Shown: positions 1 through 12,457, counted from the first letter of the stretch. The stretch is DNA of 64,000 bases from Tetrapyrgos nigripes (GCA_013368315.1 JAACJM010000159.1:62001-126000); one strand, 5' to 3'. Notes: generated by a model not told the origin, from the sequence alone. Numbers and translations: made by a program.

Positions 1-1809
1 AGACAGGTTATAACGTACCTCGCTATCCTACCGTGACACTGGCAACTCTGCTGTCACAGTCGCAGGGAGAGAAGCCTGCAGAGTTCCAGAATCAGAATCT
101 TCGCCCCGTCAATCCATTTTGGCGGGACTTACCTCATTGCAACATCTTCGAGTGCATGACCCCGGACCTACTGCACCAGTTGCACAAAGGAGTTTTTGGA
201 GACCACGTTGCTAAATGGGCGCAAATTGCTATAGGGGAGAAGAAGTTAGCAGAGAAGGAGGTTGACAACAGATTCCACACCATGACCTCTCATCCTACCC
301 TACGACATTTCTCAAAAGGCACATCATCCGTAACGCAGTGGACTGGGAATGAATATCGGGTGATGTCTAAGGTCTACCCGGGGCTCCTAGCGGGTGCCGT
401 AGACACTAACGTTTTGGAAGCAGTACGAGCTCTTGAGGACTTCATGTATTATGCACATTTTGAGGTGCATTCTGACGAGTCTTTGGAAGCTATGGATGCT
501 GCCTGGGTGATGTTTCACGAGAGAAAGGAGATCTTCCAGAACTGGGGATCAGAAACCATTTCAACATCAGCAAAATACACAACATTTCTCATTACGTGGA
601 AAGCATACGTTCTAGGGGAACCAACGATGGCTTCAACTCGGAATCGTCTGAGCGTCTTCACATAGACCTCGCCAAACTAGCATACAGGACATCCAACAAA
701 TGTAACTTCCAACCCCAAATGACAAAATGGCTTGCAAGACAAGAGGCGATTCATATTAAGGACCAATTTATGGGATGGGTTATGCTGTGGTATAGAGCAA
801 AGGTTGAAGAGGAGTGGGTGGTAGGGAAAGAAGATAATGGGGATGTCGACAGCAGCGTTGACGTTGCTGACAGTGACGGCGATGTTGATGGTGATGGTGA
901 TGCAGCTTCGGAATTAGGTCCGAATTCTGAATTTGTCAGCTTCAAGTTTGCCAAAAAGCCTTCCCTTTCCGCAGCTACAGTCGACCAGATTGAAGGAGAC
1001 TTTCACTGTGGTGAATACTTCTTCAATTGGTACTTGCCTAGGTTTCTCGACTCTCAAAATATACCCACCGATGCGCTGCAAAATCGTTCAGAACTTCGTT
1101 TCCCAGTATGGAAAAAGCTTGTGTTATCCCTTCCTTCTATTGCAGAAGCTGAGAACGAGAAGACTTCCAATATTGTGTATGCCACAACTCAGGTACCCGG
1201 CTCTATTACAGCAAAAGGAGTGAAGCCACCCACCCCTGCTAAAACAAGTACAGTGCTTATACACACTCGGAGTCCAGGTAGGGGTCAAGGGCCTTTAAGC
1301 GGTGCATGAGAGTTCCCAACGACAGTTTGGCACTTCCTTATTCTTTTTGAATTTTTCTGTTCTGTGTATATATGGCTTTAGGTCTTCAAGTAGCTCGAGT
1401 CAGACTTCTATTCAAGCTACCACCTGAAATCACGCGTTCCTCACCCATGTTAGCTTTTGTGGACTGGTTTAAACCTTTTCATAAATATCACAAAGCTCTT
1501 GGGATGTACGAACTTGCTTATGCCAAACGCCAGCATGAACAACACTCCGAAATTGTGTTTGCTAGGTCTATTCAACAAACATGCCATCTCATTCCTGAGT
1601 TTGGTGAGAGTACATCCAATTTCACCTGGACCTCGGCTGAGGCTCTGGATCGATGCTCTACTTTTTTCCTGAACCCCTATCTTAGACATAGGGATTTCCT
1701 TCTCCTACGATTTTATCCTTACCTTCACGAAAAGGCCGAGCTTGCTGGGCAGAGAGCACAAGCTGATACTGAGGATGTACGCCGAAAGAAAAAGCGTACG
1801 AAACGATAG
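1..1809 (+). mobile_element. Plavaka-type transposase, 3' part, frameshifted and cut by the window edge
   Basis: The reading frame is open from base 3, so the gene starts left of the window. It shows the Plavaka signature FWRDLPHCNIF then TPDLLHQLHKGVFGDHV (about 114-210). Near 540-555 the frame shifts: upstream coding is in the frame ending at 665, and downstream coding (NISKIHNISHYVESIRSRGT, then ERLHIDLAKLAYR) is in the frame of 596-1309. No intron borders fit there, so it looks like a one-base indel. A clean intron at 1278-1381 (104 bp, G|gtaggg to tttag|GT) joins to a C-terminal exon starting GLQVARVRLLFKLP and ending in a basic KKKRTKR tail; stop TAG at 1807-1809. An acidic Asp-rich stretch lies at 835-905. 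Family assignment rests on recalled Plavaka (DUF-type) proteins of basidiomycetes. The frameshift makes this copy inactive. Confidence 0.85.
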
Positions 1810-4800
1810 TAAGTACTATACTGTCTGTAATCATATGTAGACGAGAAATGGAGGTTGGAGACTTACATTCATCACATTCGAAAAAATCTTTAGGAGTGCT
1901 TTATCTGAGTGTCAACTATTTAAGTAGTAGGTGTTATAACGGAGACTATCTAATACTCCCTATTGTCTAGCCATAACTACAGATACTATGGTGCTCTACC
2001 CCGGCTCCTAGAGACTTGGCTTTGAATTACGGAGGGTCCAATATATTAGCGGGCGGGTGCTGTAGCATTTTATTTTTTCCTGATGTTGGGTTTTTGGCTT
2101 AACATGTTTAAGTAGTTGTGTGAAAGTTTCGATAAGGTGGGAATGGGGCCCACAGGTTCATCAGCTGAAGATCTCAGTGTTGTGCAAGGTGGTTTGGGCA
2201 GAGATTGGGGAATGCCATAATGGGCAGCAAGTTGCAATTGGGTAGTAAACACCAATTGGGGTACAGAGGAAAACTGATTTAAGGGCTCAAAAGAGATCCT
2301 TCAAGAGATGGTTCTTCAAAGAGGCTGTAGATGGTTCAGGAGTGAGAGACTGATTTGATGGTAGTAAATGATGGTACTGCTGGCACTGAGGATGCAAGGT
2401 GGGACACTATGCTAGAAACGATGGAAAAAAAAACACACAGTCAGATAAGAGGATATGTGCTGATGACTGCACCAAAGACAACTGACAGTGACCACAAAAC
2501 AGTGCAAATGTAAGGGGGAAAAAGCAAAAAGAACTGAAGGAAAAAGACAAGAGAAAAGAGAGAAGAAAGACTAAGTACCATTCCTGAAACCCCATGTGGA
2601 CCTCTGCTTGCTTCTCCACACTCCCATTGTCCATACTCCTTGCCTTGCTCCATCTTCAGGAGCCAGCTTGCCCCAGTGTCATGATGGCCAAGGTTGAGGG
2701 CTGCAACGATGGATTAAAACAAAGATTGACTGATAGATTGTGGGTTGGAATGACAGTTTTGATCTGGAACAATGAGAATGAGAATGAGGAAAAACAGAAA
2801 ATAAGAGAACAGTGCCTGGGCCACCTTCTGCTGCCCCAGGGTTGTAGCTGCATTCTACTAGGCACAAGCAATGCAAAAGGAGGAAAAAGAACAAAAAAAG
2901 ACTCACCATGCAAAGCCAAAGCACCTCAAGTCATTGCTTGAGAAAGGCCAATCTGAGAGCAAGTTTTCAACATCATGTGTGATAAGTGGTTTTTCTTGTG
3001 GGTTCCCAGATGACTGGAGGGGGAAAAAACTGTCAGGGATGGGGAAGATGACAAAACAGTGAAGAATTACCTGGGTCTTTCATCAAAAGGTCCCAAATCC
3101 AGACCAAATTGCTTGAGTAGTTCGGGTGACTATCTGCAAGTGTGTTAAGTCTGGGCAGATCCTAGTGCCAGGAAACACTTTGTACCTGGGCAGAGGTCTA
3201 TGGGGAAGAGTGGAATGATAACAGATCTGGACAGAACCAGACAGGAAGAGTGAGGATCCAGTCGGAACGACTGGGAAGTCAAGACACAAAGTTAATGGCA
3301 CTATTGGTACCACCTCGCTAGTTGTCTAATCGGAATCAATCGGAAACAATAGGAGACCAGCTAAATCGATTTTAGACTTAAGCTATCTACTAAAAAGTTG
3401 CTAGCTTAAGTACTACATTGGGAGTGTATGAAACGAGATAGGGAACTGTCGGAAATGAATATGGAAACTACTAGAAAAGGTAGAGACAAAGGGAAACACT
3501 CAATTTGCTATCATTGCGTGGAAACCCTTTGGAAAGAAAAGGAAGGGGAGCACAAGGTCCTACAAGATATGAAGTGGAAATGAGAGAAGTATGAATGCAA
3601 GCTGTCTGGTTAGTATCCGATATGAAATGTGAACTAAACGGATTTGTGGCAACTCGGAAATGAACCAGAAATGAAATGGAATGAAAGGGAAGAGTTGGAA
3701 AGGAGTTGGAAGCAATCGGAAGGAGTTATGGAAAGGCATTGGCTTTACAGAGTGTTGGTATAAGGCTGAGGCACAGGTACACTCTCCTCTAATCGTGGAG
3801 GCTTTGCTGCTGTGCTTTGAGGATGTGGTAGAGCGCATCACTTGACACATGATCAGTCTGGCCTGATCTAATTTGGGTGATTTGTCAGCAAGGCTTGATC
3901 CTGAAGTTGCTCAAGCACAACCCAGACTTGACTTAGGAATACTGCTCAGAATCTCATGGTTTTTTGCCTCAATATACCTATACACTAGGTAATGATAAAT
4001 ATGTACTTCTTTGAGCTTAGTGGTAGATCTGTTTTGCTCTAAACAGCAGATGAGCAAAAGTACAAAGCAACTCAGACCTTATTAATTTGGGTGATTTGTC
4101 AGTGAGACTCAATCCCAACCCGTCATAATACTTAGGTGGCAAGTTGCGATCTTGGATGCTAAATGCCAGTTGAGATGATGACAGCAAGAGTAAAAGGTGA
4201 GGGTACACAAATAAAGTTGGATCTGTTTGCTTGAAGGAGGGGTTTGAAGTGAAGTGATGCTGACGAATGAACCACGGGTTGACACACTGGCATGACATCA
4301 TGCCTGTCAATGTCAACAGACCTGACCTAGACCAAGATCTAGACCTCAGTTGTCGGCAAGAGTTACAAGGCCTTTAGGCTGAGTTAATTTATGTCATAGT
4401 GACCTCCCAGATCTTTTCCACAGGTTCAAACTCCCACCCCTGTTTGTTGGCGTTCGTCAAACACTCATCTAGTCACAGTGAAGTCGCAGTCTGGACTTAG
4501 TCTGGATGAAAAGGCTGTGGGCCAGCGCTAACGCGTGGCGAGAACAAGGCCCATAGTTTAAAAAACCGCCACACGCAAGCTAACAATTTAGCGCAAGGCA
4601 GATTTTTTAACCTCCATTTTCAGACCATATTTACGAGGACGAATGTTATGCATGGCATATTTGTGCTGTTCCTTGTTGGACAAGTGTAGATCATAGTCAG
4701 TCAAAAAAGACAGAAACAGAGAACCGACAATCAATGAAGTTTATAAACAATACTTACAAGCAAACATGTCTACAAATCCCTCTCCTCCCTCCTTCTCTTT

Positions 4801-5770
4801 TCAAGACGTATGTAAGCTGCAGATGTGGGGAAGGTCGTCTTGATGATATGTTGATTTCTGGTTTCGAAGACATCAGCTCGTTAATTACGACATGCAGTCC
4901 AGTGACTACTGACATCAACAACTACATCATGTTGATGCCAGCGCCAACATGTGTCTGAGCACTTTCCCTCCTCTCACAGTGAAACTCACCCCAACCACCA
5001 CCATTCCTCCTCTCTGATTTCTCCTGCTCATGGTCATCCACTTTCTTCACACACACAACATCAGGAATCCACAGCTAGCCAAATTGAACTACTGTGGAGC
5101 ACAGATTTATGGGAATGAAACTGAGTGAGTCTTTGGCAGACCAGTTTCTTTTTACTGCTACTAATGGCTGGTGCTCTCTGCAGAAAATTGCAATAAACCT
5201 TACAATGAAGCCTTCTCATTCTGGTTGTGAGTATAGGAGCTGTGACTATGTCAGTAGATATGGGCACCCAGATGTGTATTCTCTCTGTCTCTCCTTGCTC
5301 TTCCAGTTGTCAGATTCCTTTGTAAACTCTCATTAACATGGCCTCTACTTTGACTTCTGTGTTCACAGGACATCGTGGACACCAACTTGATGACACCACT
5401 ACTGTCAAGACAGTTCCTTCTTTCTCGTTGCGACAAGTATGGAGAAGGAAATGCAGCCTGACGGGAGGTGGGGTTGGTGCAGGTTAGCTCAACATCTCCC
5501 ATACTCATTCCTGTGATTCCCACCAACCCCGTGCTTTTCCTTAACACTCAGTCATTTTCCCCTATTTTCTTTTTCTCTTTTCTCTGTAATACATCCATCT
5601 TCTCTCCATTGTTACTTCTTTTTCCAGCTTCACCTTCTCTCTCATATCTTCTTCCCTTTCATATTATCACATTGTTTTCTATTCTACTTATGCTGCTTTT
5701 CACTGTGTGAGCATCCATTTGCCTCGTTTTTCATTGTTTATTTTTTTATGTTTCCTGGGGCTGCCATCTC
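1810..5770. other. Gene-free, CpG-poor repetitive DNA
   Basis: I see no credible gene. Only short ORFs without family signatures are present on both strands. The stretch is AT-rich and has few CG dinucleotides, like the transposon areas elsewhere in the window. A roughly 40-bp segment around AATTTGGGTGATTTGTCAG is present twice in direct orientation (about 3866-3905 and 4077-4117, spacing 211 bp). A 48-bp motif at 4511-4558 recurs at 56.1 kb (separate entry). Probably old transposon remnants. Confidence 0.5.
4511..4558 (+). repeat. 48-bp motif shared in inverse orientation with 56.1 kb
   Basis: The segment starting GGCTGTGGGCCAGCGCTAAC and continuing through GCGTGGCGAGAACAAGGCCC matches the reverse complement of about 56092-56142 at roughly 85 percent by eye. 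The second copy lies inside the hAT-type element at 55396-56513. The sequence contains the near-palindrome CCAGCGCTAACGCGTGG. It is much richer in CG than its surroundings at 4.5 kb. I cannot name the family. Confidence 0.5.
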
Positions 5771-7014
5771 CACATATAGTCAATAATATACAGCACTTAT
5801 GTACTGTATAGGCCATAGTGTGGGGCAAGGAGCAAGGAACAAGGAGCAAAGGGTGAGGCCTAGTGAGGACTCTGGACAACAGTCTAAACAGAGGCCCTGG
5901 TTGTAAGTATCTTGTATTTTTCTTTTGCTTTCTTTGAGTCTGCTCCATCTCAATCTACAGTACTTACTTAGACTTGTCCCCAGTCACTGCACTGTCTGCA
6001 GAATGTTGTTTGATGAAAATTCAATCAAAGAGCTGCAGATGCAGTGACTGGTAAAGTTCACAGGGTCTTTGGCACAGACACTGAAGTTTCTCACAGAATT
6101 TTCTGACTTAGACAAATGCAAGACAAGTGTGAAGAGGCTCAGAAAATTATTTTCTCATATCACTTACTTAGAGTACACCCTGAAAACACATATGAGATTG
6201 CTCTGTTTAAGTGTTGAGTGTAGCTAGAGATATGAGCGAAATGTTACCGTGGAAGTTACTAACAGGAACTAAGGCTATGCTCCAATTCAGCCCCATCTAT
6301 GGTACTTGCCCTTCACTAACCCTGGTGGAAGACTGCAAAAGGCTAGCATTTACTTAAGACCTTGCAGCTTCAGTTTCCTCACCAAATTTGTTGCTTTGTC
6401 CAGGAGCATGTTTTGGCCAGCTCATTCTTGGTAAACAAGTAGAGAGGGAATACATAAGAGTAGGAAAAGGTTTTATAATGTCTTGAGTATCTTTCCTGGA
6501 CCTAAAGATATCTCAATGGCTCATAAGAGTTCTATTGAAGTACTGAATACAAGAACTGCATGTAACTTGGGCAGTTGGCTGAATTTCAAGAAACTGAAGC
6601 CATAGCCTTACTCAGGGAGAGATTCTGTGTAAGAATGACCATACAAAGAGGAAGTAGATTTATTTTTTTTTCTGAGCTCAGATGCCAAATGATGGAGACA
6701 AAAAATTCCATGTGAAATTTACAGTGTCTTTGCCAAACACCCCGCAAATTATTCCAGTCAGGTCTCTGACCTGTGTCTTTGATCAACTGTCATCAAAGTC
6801 AATCCAGCCGGGTATGAATCTAGTACTTACTGTGTGATTGGTGCTTCAGGCATCCCTTTCTCTTTCTTTCTTTTCACTTCTCAAACATTCTGACAAACCT
6901 TCCCTGCTATTGTAGATGTTTCTAATGACTCACCGCCTACGTATATAATTATAAGTATCTCTGTATCTACTTTTGTAATCATCTTTCTTACCTCAATGCA
7001 CACCTGTGTTCAAT
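5771..7014 (+). repeat. LTR-like interspersed repeat, copy 1, split by an insertion
   Basis: Two flanks, 5771-5966 and 6824-7014, align with 19070-19338 and 19863-20025. Landmarks shared by both copies: ATATAGTCAATAATA, CTTATGTACTGTAT, GGGGCAAGGAGCAAGGA, GAGGACTCTGGACAACAGT, TTGTAAGTATCTTGTATTTT, then AACATTCTGACAAA, TAAGTATCTCTGTATCTACT and CACACCTGTGTTCAAT. The TATA-like run and promoter-like layout suggest an LTR of a retrotransposon, but I could not fix exact ends or a target duplication. Copy 2 has about 65 bp that copy 1 lacks before TTGTAAGTATC. Confidence 0.6.
5967..6823. mobile_element. Unclassified insertion inside LTR-like copy 1
   Basis: About 857 bp inserted into the repeat and flanked on both sides by TACTTA (5961-5966 and 6824-6829; up to 10 bp, AGTACTTACT, can be read as duplicated). 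The ends, CTTAGACTTGTC on the left and ATGAATCTAG on the right, are only weakly inverted. No coding capacity is seen. It lies at exactly the same position as the different insert in copy 2 (19339-19862). Confidence 0.45.
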
Positions 7015-7162
7015 CTCTAATTGCTGTGACTTCGACTGCAAGTCAGCATGATGTAATGGTAGAGGGGTGTCACGGCAGCCTCTAAAAGAGGTCGTCCAAA
7101 AGAAGATGACATTAGGGTGAAGGAGAATGGCTATACTACGATATTCATGTAATATAAGTACG

Positions 7163-7240
7163 ACTAAAGGCCATAGTAAAGTGACATTAAAAACTTGCAG
7201 GGGAAAATCACTTGGGAGAAAGCCCTCTTGTCAGAAAAAG
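7163..7240 (+). repeat. Repeat shared in inverse orientation with 28.6 kb
   Basis: The block with GACATTAAAAACTTGCAGG, GGAAAATCACTTGGGAGAA and AGCCCTCTTGTCAG matches the reverse complement of 28591-28670 at roughly 80 percent by eye. It is probably a piece of a dispersed transposon or LTR. The rest of 7014-8045 shows only short ORFs, and I see nothing else in it. Confidence 0.5.
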
Positions 7241-8045
7241 TCTGCCTCTACTTGGGTGTGAAATGAAAAGGGTAGGAAGGGTGGGTGAACAAAAGGATTC
7301 TCTAGTGAGTGGCTAGCAAACGAGAGAATAAAACTAAGGAGTAAGAACATAAGAACTGAGAATATAAAGATGTGGTTGAAACACGGGAGTAAGAGGATGT
7401 GTTTGGATGTGTGAGAGATGGGAGTAAGACAATGTGTTAGAGAATGTGTGGGTGTAAGGATACTCATGTTTTCACCAGTGTTTGACTGGATCACAAAACA
7501 TGAGTGATTTGATCTCCATGGTAAAACCATATTGATGTGCAAACCAAGAGAGGATTCCAAGTGACAGAGAGAAGAGATAGAGGAAAGTGAGTGACTCTGC
7601 AAAGTACTCACAATTAGACTATTTTAAACAAACTTTAAACACAATAAATCTGTTCTAAGTCAGCATCATTCACAATGCACAAACTTGCTTGCTTATTGTG
7701 CTGGTTCTCGGCCTTGAGTTTGACTGACCCCAGTGTGTTCAACAAGTGCTTGAGATCCTGGTATGATTTCTCGGTAACACGGAAGCTTGCCTTGATCAAG
7801 TACCTTTCTCACTATGCACTTCATCAGCAAAAACACACTTTTTAGAACCAAGAGCCTATTGACACTTAAGGCACCCAAACAGACACAGTGTGATTGGGAT
7901 CATAACATGTCGATATAGCCTGGGTATTGTGATTATAAATTTTCTTGTATGTGATAGAGGAAAAGGAATCAACCATGCTCCTGGAAAAGAGAAGGTAACA
8001 CTATGTGGTGGTGTACAGGTGGAGGATGTAAGGTTTCTTTCGTGA

Positions 8046-8838
8046 TTAGAATGAGTTTGTGCGTAGGTTATGGGAAAGGTTGTGTCTGGCATGTATGCAA
8101 TCAATGTGAACCTCAGAGATGGTGTGAAGATCCCTCCAGTATGTGGAAAACGCACTTGACTTCCACTGTCCACATCTCTTTACTGTCTCCATGTTGATAC
8201 CCCTACTGAGTAGAAAAGTCATTCCCCCAATGTGAAACAAGTGACCTGTGAATCTTTCATATCCTTCTCTGGCCCAGATGGCATTGTACATCACAAGGAA
8301 TTTCGACCTAGTGAGTGCCTCAAGTTTCCCTTTGTCATTTCTGTAGGCAGTGAAGGGGTCCAATTGTGATAGATTGTTGTCCTTGATGTGACAATGAGCT
8401 GCCTTGGTTGCATTTAGCTGATGAGACAATGGAGCAATGTGGGCATGATCACATCTGTCTCCAGTGGTTTTGGTGGATGGGAGGACAATGTTGAGCAAGC
8501 CATATTTGTTGCCTGGCAGCAGTTTCATTTTGGTGACATTGGTGACAGTGGGGTAAAGTGTATGGTTGGAAAGACAAGGGTCAGAGTTGCTGGAAATATA
8601 CTCTCCTTTAGGAAGTTTAGAAATAGGTCATTTTGTGAAGATGAGGGAACTCACCTAGCTGGAGCTGCCCTAGAAAAGCTATCTTCCCAGTTGCATTTGC
8701 ACATTTGTCTATACCATGATCTGGGCCTGACTGAGCCTTGTCCAAGGATTCCATCATCCTGTAGGTGATGGAAGGTTGTTCTGGTTGGTGAGAGCATGTG
8801 GGGGCCTTCTCAATACCTGTAAGTACTAGCTGGAGCAT
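8046..8838 (-). mobile_element. Tyrosine-recombinase fragment of a DIRS/Ngaro-like retroelement
   Basis: Two minus-strand pieces (8617-8838 and 8046-8528) match the recombinase end of the element at 21.3-26.2 kb: QLQLGEF versus QLQLGEI, LPSTKTTGDRCDHAHI versus LPSTKTSVSRGDHAHI, LNATKAAHCHI versus LNATKATHIHI, and KSSAFSTYWRDLHT versus KSSAFTRYWRDLHT. The tyrosine in STYWRDL is kept, but the HxxR box reads HLFHIGG, so the arginine is a histidine. The two pieces need a frame change near 8530-8617, and no RT part adjoins. A truncated dead copy. Confidence 0.75.
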
Positions 8839-10160
8839 ATTCCTGGGGCATCTGATTTTTCAAGCAACAGGTCAAGCAACAGTTGCTTAAGTGTCACCCA
8901 CTTGGGAGTAGTTTGAGGGTAGCTTGACCTTCAATTTTGGATATGGCTGTGCTAATCCTAGTGTAGTCAACTTCATTACACTTCATTTTACAACAAATTA
9001 CTCAGATTGAATGGGTCATTCCTTAAGATATTATACATACCACTTCTTCATTGCAAATTGGTTTGGCTTCTACTCAGTCTGGTACAAATTTTTATCATTG
9101 CAAAGAGAATTAAAAAAAGATCAGTTTATTATTACATTCATCCTTGACAACTATGAGGGTCCTCTTCAGCCAGCCTGCATTGACTCAACTGAAGGCTGAA
9201 GAAGCAAACCTGTAAGTTAAAATTGTTTTTGTGATTGTTTGAAATCATAGCAGTAGCTCAAATAATATTATCTGATTCAATGAGAGAGAATATGAGAAGC
9301 AATGAGTAATTTAATGTCTAAGAATGAGTTATTTAGGTACTGATTCAAGCTATAATGAAGCCAGTCTTAAGCTGTTGCCAAGTTATCATCAAGCTACCCT
9401 CAAGCTACTGCAAGCCACCTCAAGATAAACAATATCTAATTCCATTCACCAAAATCCACATATCAAATTCAATTCTTTAGTTGTACAAATTGCTATTCTG
9501 AGGGTGGAGATTCCAGTAGACTAGGAATTGAATTGTAGTGATAGGGGACAGGATATCAAGGTGACAATTACTGCCTATGTTCATGCACTGAAGGAAAAAT
9601 TGGTAAAAGGGACAATATAGACAGTAGTGTTCAGAAATGACATACAGAGGCGATGTTGTAATATAATGTTAAGGAATTCCTGTTTCCATTTATTCATTTT
9701 GAACTCATTGCTGTCCTCACCACGCCTCAAAAGCCGGCCTAGGGCACTACAGAGATTTGCTGCCTGTTGCTGATCTTCAGTCAACATCTTCCAAGCAGCA
9801 CGGAAAGCTGCATCAAAAGAAGTGGATCCACATCCAGACATAATCCAGAAAGACTGTTCAGCACATATAAGGAGTGCTATGGAGCAAAAAAATCTTATAT
9901 GAAATTTGTTTGAATCAGGGGGCAGAACTGAACAGACCTGCAAATGATTCCAATGATTGCTGCTCTATGCAGTGAGTATATTATGAGGAAAAGGACAAAC
10001 AAATAACATACAAAAGAAGGAGAGTCATCCATGATTTTCTCTGCAGTCACTACATTGTTATACTATATGAGGCATCAGAATTGCCAAAAAAGAGTAATAC
10101 AAAACAAAGCAGTTAGATTATATTTGGAGAAAACCATTGAAGATGACAAGAATAAACTCA
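8839..10160. other. Gene-free DNA left of the minisatellite
   Basis: No supported gene. The area between 8860 and 9430 has several short related motifs (GAGGGTAGCTTGA at about 8911 and its complement CAAGCTACCCTCAAG near 9393; CAACAG with CTTAAG at both ends), but their order is not that of a simple hairpin. Otherwise AT-rich and CpG-poor. Confidence 0.4.
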
Positions 10161-12019
10161 CAAGCTGGACACATTTTCAGGGGGGCCTGGTCAGCAGATG
10201 CTGGTCCCACCACACACAAAGACACACTCACTCGCTGGACACATTTTCAGGGGGGCCTGGTCAGCAGATGCTGGTCCCACTGCACACAGAGACACACTCA
10301 CTTCCTGGACACATTTTCAGGGGGGCCTGGTCAGCAGATGCTGGTCCCACCACACACAGAGACACACTCACGAACTGGACACATTTTCAGGGGGGCCTGG
10401 TCAGTAGATGCTGGTCCCACCACACACAGAGACACACTCACGAACTGGACACATTTTCAGGGGGGCCTGGTCAGCAGATGCTGGTCCCACCACACACAGA
10501 GACACACTCACGAACTGGACACATTTTCAGGGGGGCCTGGTCAGGAGATGCTGGTCCCACCACACACAGAGACACACTCACAACCTGGACACATTTTCAG
10601 GGGGGCCTGGTCAGCAGATGCTGGTCTCACCACACACAGAGACACACTCACTCCCTGGACACATTTTCAGGGGGGCCTGGTCAGCAGATGCTGGTCCCAC
10701 CACACACAGAGACACACTCACAAACTGGACACATTTTCAGGGGGGCCTGGTCAGCAGATGCTGGTCCCACCACACACAGAGACACACTCACGAACTGGAC
10801 ACATTTTCAGGGGGGCCTGGTCAGCAGATGCTGGTCCCACCACACACAGAGACACACTCACTCGCTGGACACATTTTCAGGGGGGCCTGGTCAGCAGATG
10901 CTGGTCCCACCACACACAGAGACACACTCACTCCCTGGACACATTTTCAGGGGGGCCTGGTCAGCAGATGCTGGTCCCACCACACACAGAGACACACTCA
11001 CTCCCTGGACACATTTTCAGGGGGGCCTGGTCAGGAGATGCTGGTCCCACCACACACAGAGACACACTCACTCCCTGGACACATTTTCAGGGGGGCCTGG
11101 TCAGCAGATGCTGGTCCCACCACACACAGAGACACACTCACTTCCTGGACACATTTTCAGGGGGGCCTGGTCAGCAGACGCTGGTCCCACCACACACAGA
11201 GACACACTCACTTCCTGGACACATTTTCAGGGGGGCCTGGTCAGCAGATGCTGGACCCACCACACACAGAGACACACTCACAACCTGGACACATTTTCAG
11301 GGGGGCCTGGTCAGCAGATGCTGGTCCCACCACACACAGAGACACACTCACTCCCTGGACACATTTTCAGGGGGGCCTGGTCAGCAGATGCTGGTCCCAC
11401 CACACACAGAGACACACTCACTCCCTGGACACATTTTCAGGGGGGCCTGGTCAGCAGATGCTGGTCCCACCACACACAGAGACACACTCACAAGCTGGAC
11501 ACATTTTCAGGGGGGCCTGGTCAGCAGATGCTGGTCCCACCACACACAGAGACACACTCACTCGCTGGACACATTTTCAGGGGGGCCTGGTCAGCAGATG
11601 CTGGTCCCACCACACACAGAGACACACTCACTTCCTGGACACATTTTCAGGGGGGCCTGGTCAGCAGATGCTGGTCCCACCACACACAGAGACACACTCA
11701 CTCCCTGGACACATTTTCAGGGGGGCCTGGTCAGCAGATGCTGGTCCCACTGCACACAGAGACACACTCACTCCCTGGACACATTTTCAGGGGGGCCTGG
11801 TCAGCAGATGCTGGTCCCACCACACACAGAGACACACTCACTCCCTGGACACATTTTCAGGGGGGCCTGGTCAGCAGATGCTGGTCCCACCACACACAGA
11901 GACACACTCACAACCTGGACACATTTTCAGGGAGGCCTGGTCAGCAGATGCTGGTCCCACCACACACAGAGACACACTCACAACCTGGACACATTTTCAG
12001 GGGGGCCTGGTCAGCAGAT
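10161..12019 (+). repeat. 70-bp minisatellite, 26 full units plus a partial one
   Basis: A head-to-tail array with a strict 70-bp period, from the unit starting at 10161 to a partial one at 11981-12019. Each unit reads CTGGACACATTTTCAGG, then a G run, CCTGGTCAGCAGATGCTGG, TCCCACCACACACAGAG and ACACACTCAC. Units are nearly identical; most variation sits in one triplet just before CTGGAC (AAG, TCG, TTC, GAA, AAC, TCC or AAA), which also holds almost the only CG dinucleotides of the array. Rare other changes include TGCACACA in units 2 and 23, GGAGATG in units 6 and 13, and TAGATG in unit 4. No stop codon occurs in any plus frame of the unit, so three long overlapping ORFs (565-673 codons) span it; these are a by-product of the repeat and I do not call them genes. 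Each unit has a small hairpin, CAGCA-GA-TGCTG. Confidence 0.97.
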
Positions 12020-12457
12020 CCCACTCTCAGCCAGACACTCACATCCTTGTGAATAATTCCCCAATGAAATTCTCAGTACTCCTAGTCTTGAAAATGAACT
12101 TTTGAATCTGTCACCTCCTACCATGATACATGTTAAGTCATTATGTTTCCTTTTCTCAGCAAATTAGAAACCTACTGTCTTTCCCTGTGCCACTGTCTAT
12201 CACTTTCTAACATTTCAATAAAATTTGACATACGTACTGACATAATTCTGTCAGTTGTATCCTCACATCCTGTTCATTACTCACATTCTACTCATTGTTC
12301 AGTGTGGAAATCACTCCTATAAAATTGTTTATCACTTACATAACTCTGTTTGTCCAAATCCTTTGTTCACTGCCCTACAGTACTAATGTGAAAAAGGACA
12401 AATGATGCATCCACATATTACATACCTCAAATATGTCCTCAAATTATTGTACACACC

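Noticed and set aside
4410..4445. tRNA- or SINE-like B box (GGTTCAAACTCC)
   Set aside because: No matching A box at the right distance, no acceptor or anticodon stems, no poly-A end.
8860..9430. Foldback element suggested by GAGGGTAGCTTGA and CAACAG/CTTAAG motifs at both sides
   Set aside because: The motifs occur in the same relative order and not in mirrored order, so the sides do not pair as one hairpin. No target duplication was found.
10161..12019. CRISPR-like repeat-spacer array
   Set aside because: The variable part is only a triplet, the genome is eukaryotic, and there are no cas genes. It is an ordinary minisatellite with a hypervariable position.
10031..12105. Three overlapping ORFs of 565, 639 and 673 codons as a real repeat protein
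   Set aside because: They exist only because the 70-bp unit has no stop in any plus frame. All three frames are equally open, the period is not a multiple of three, and there is no signal peptide, domain or splice structure.
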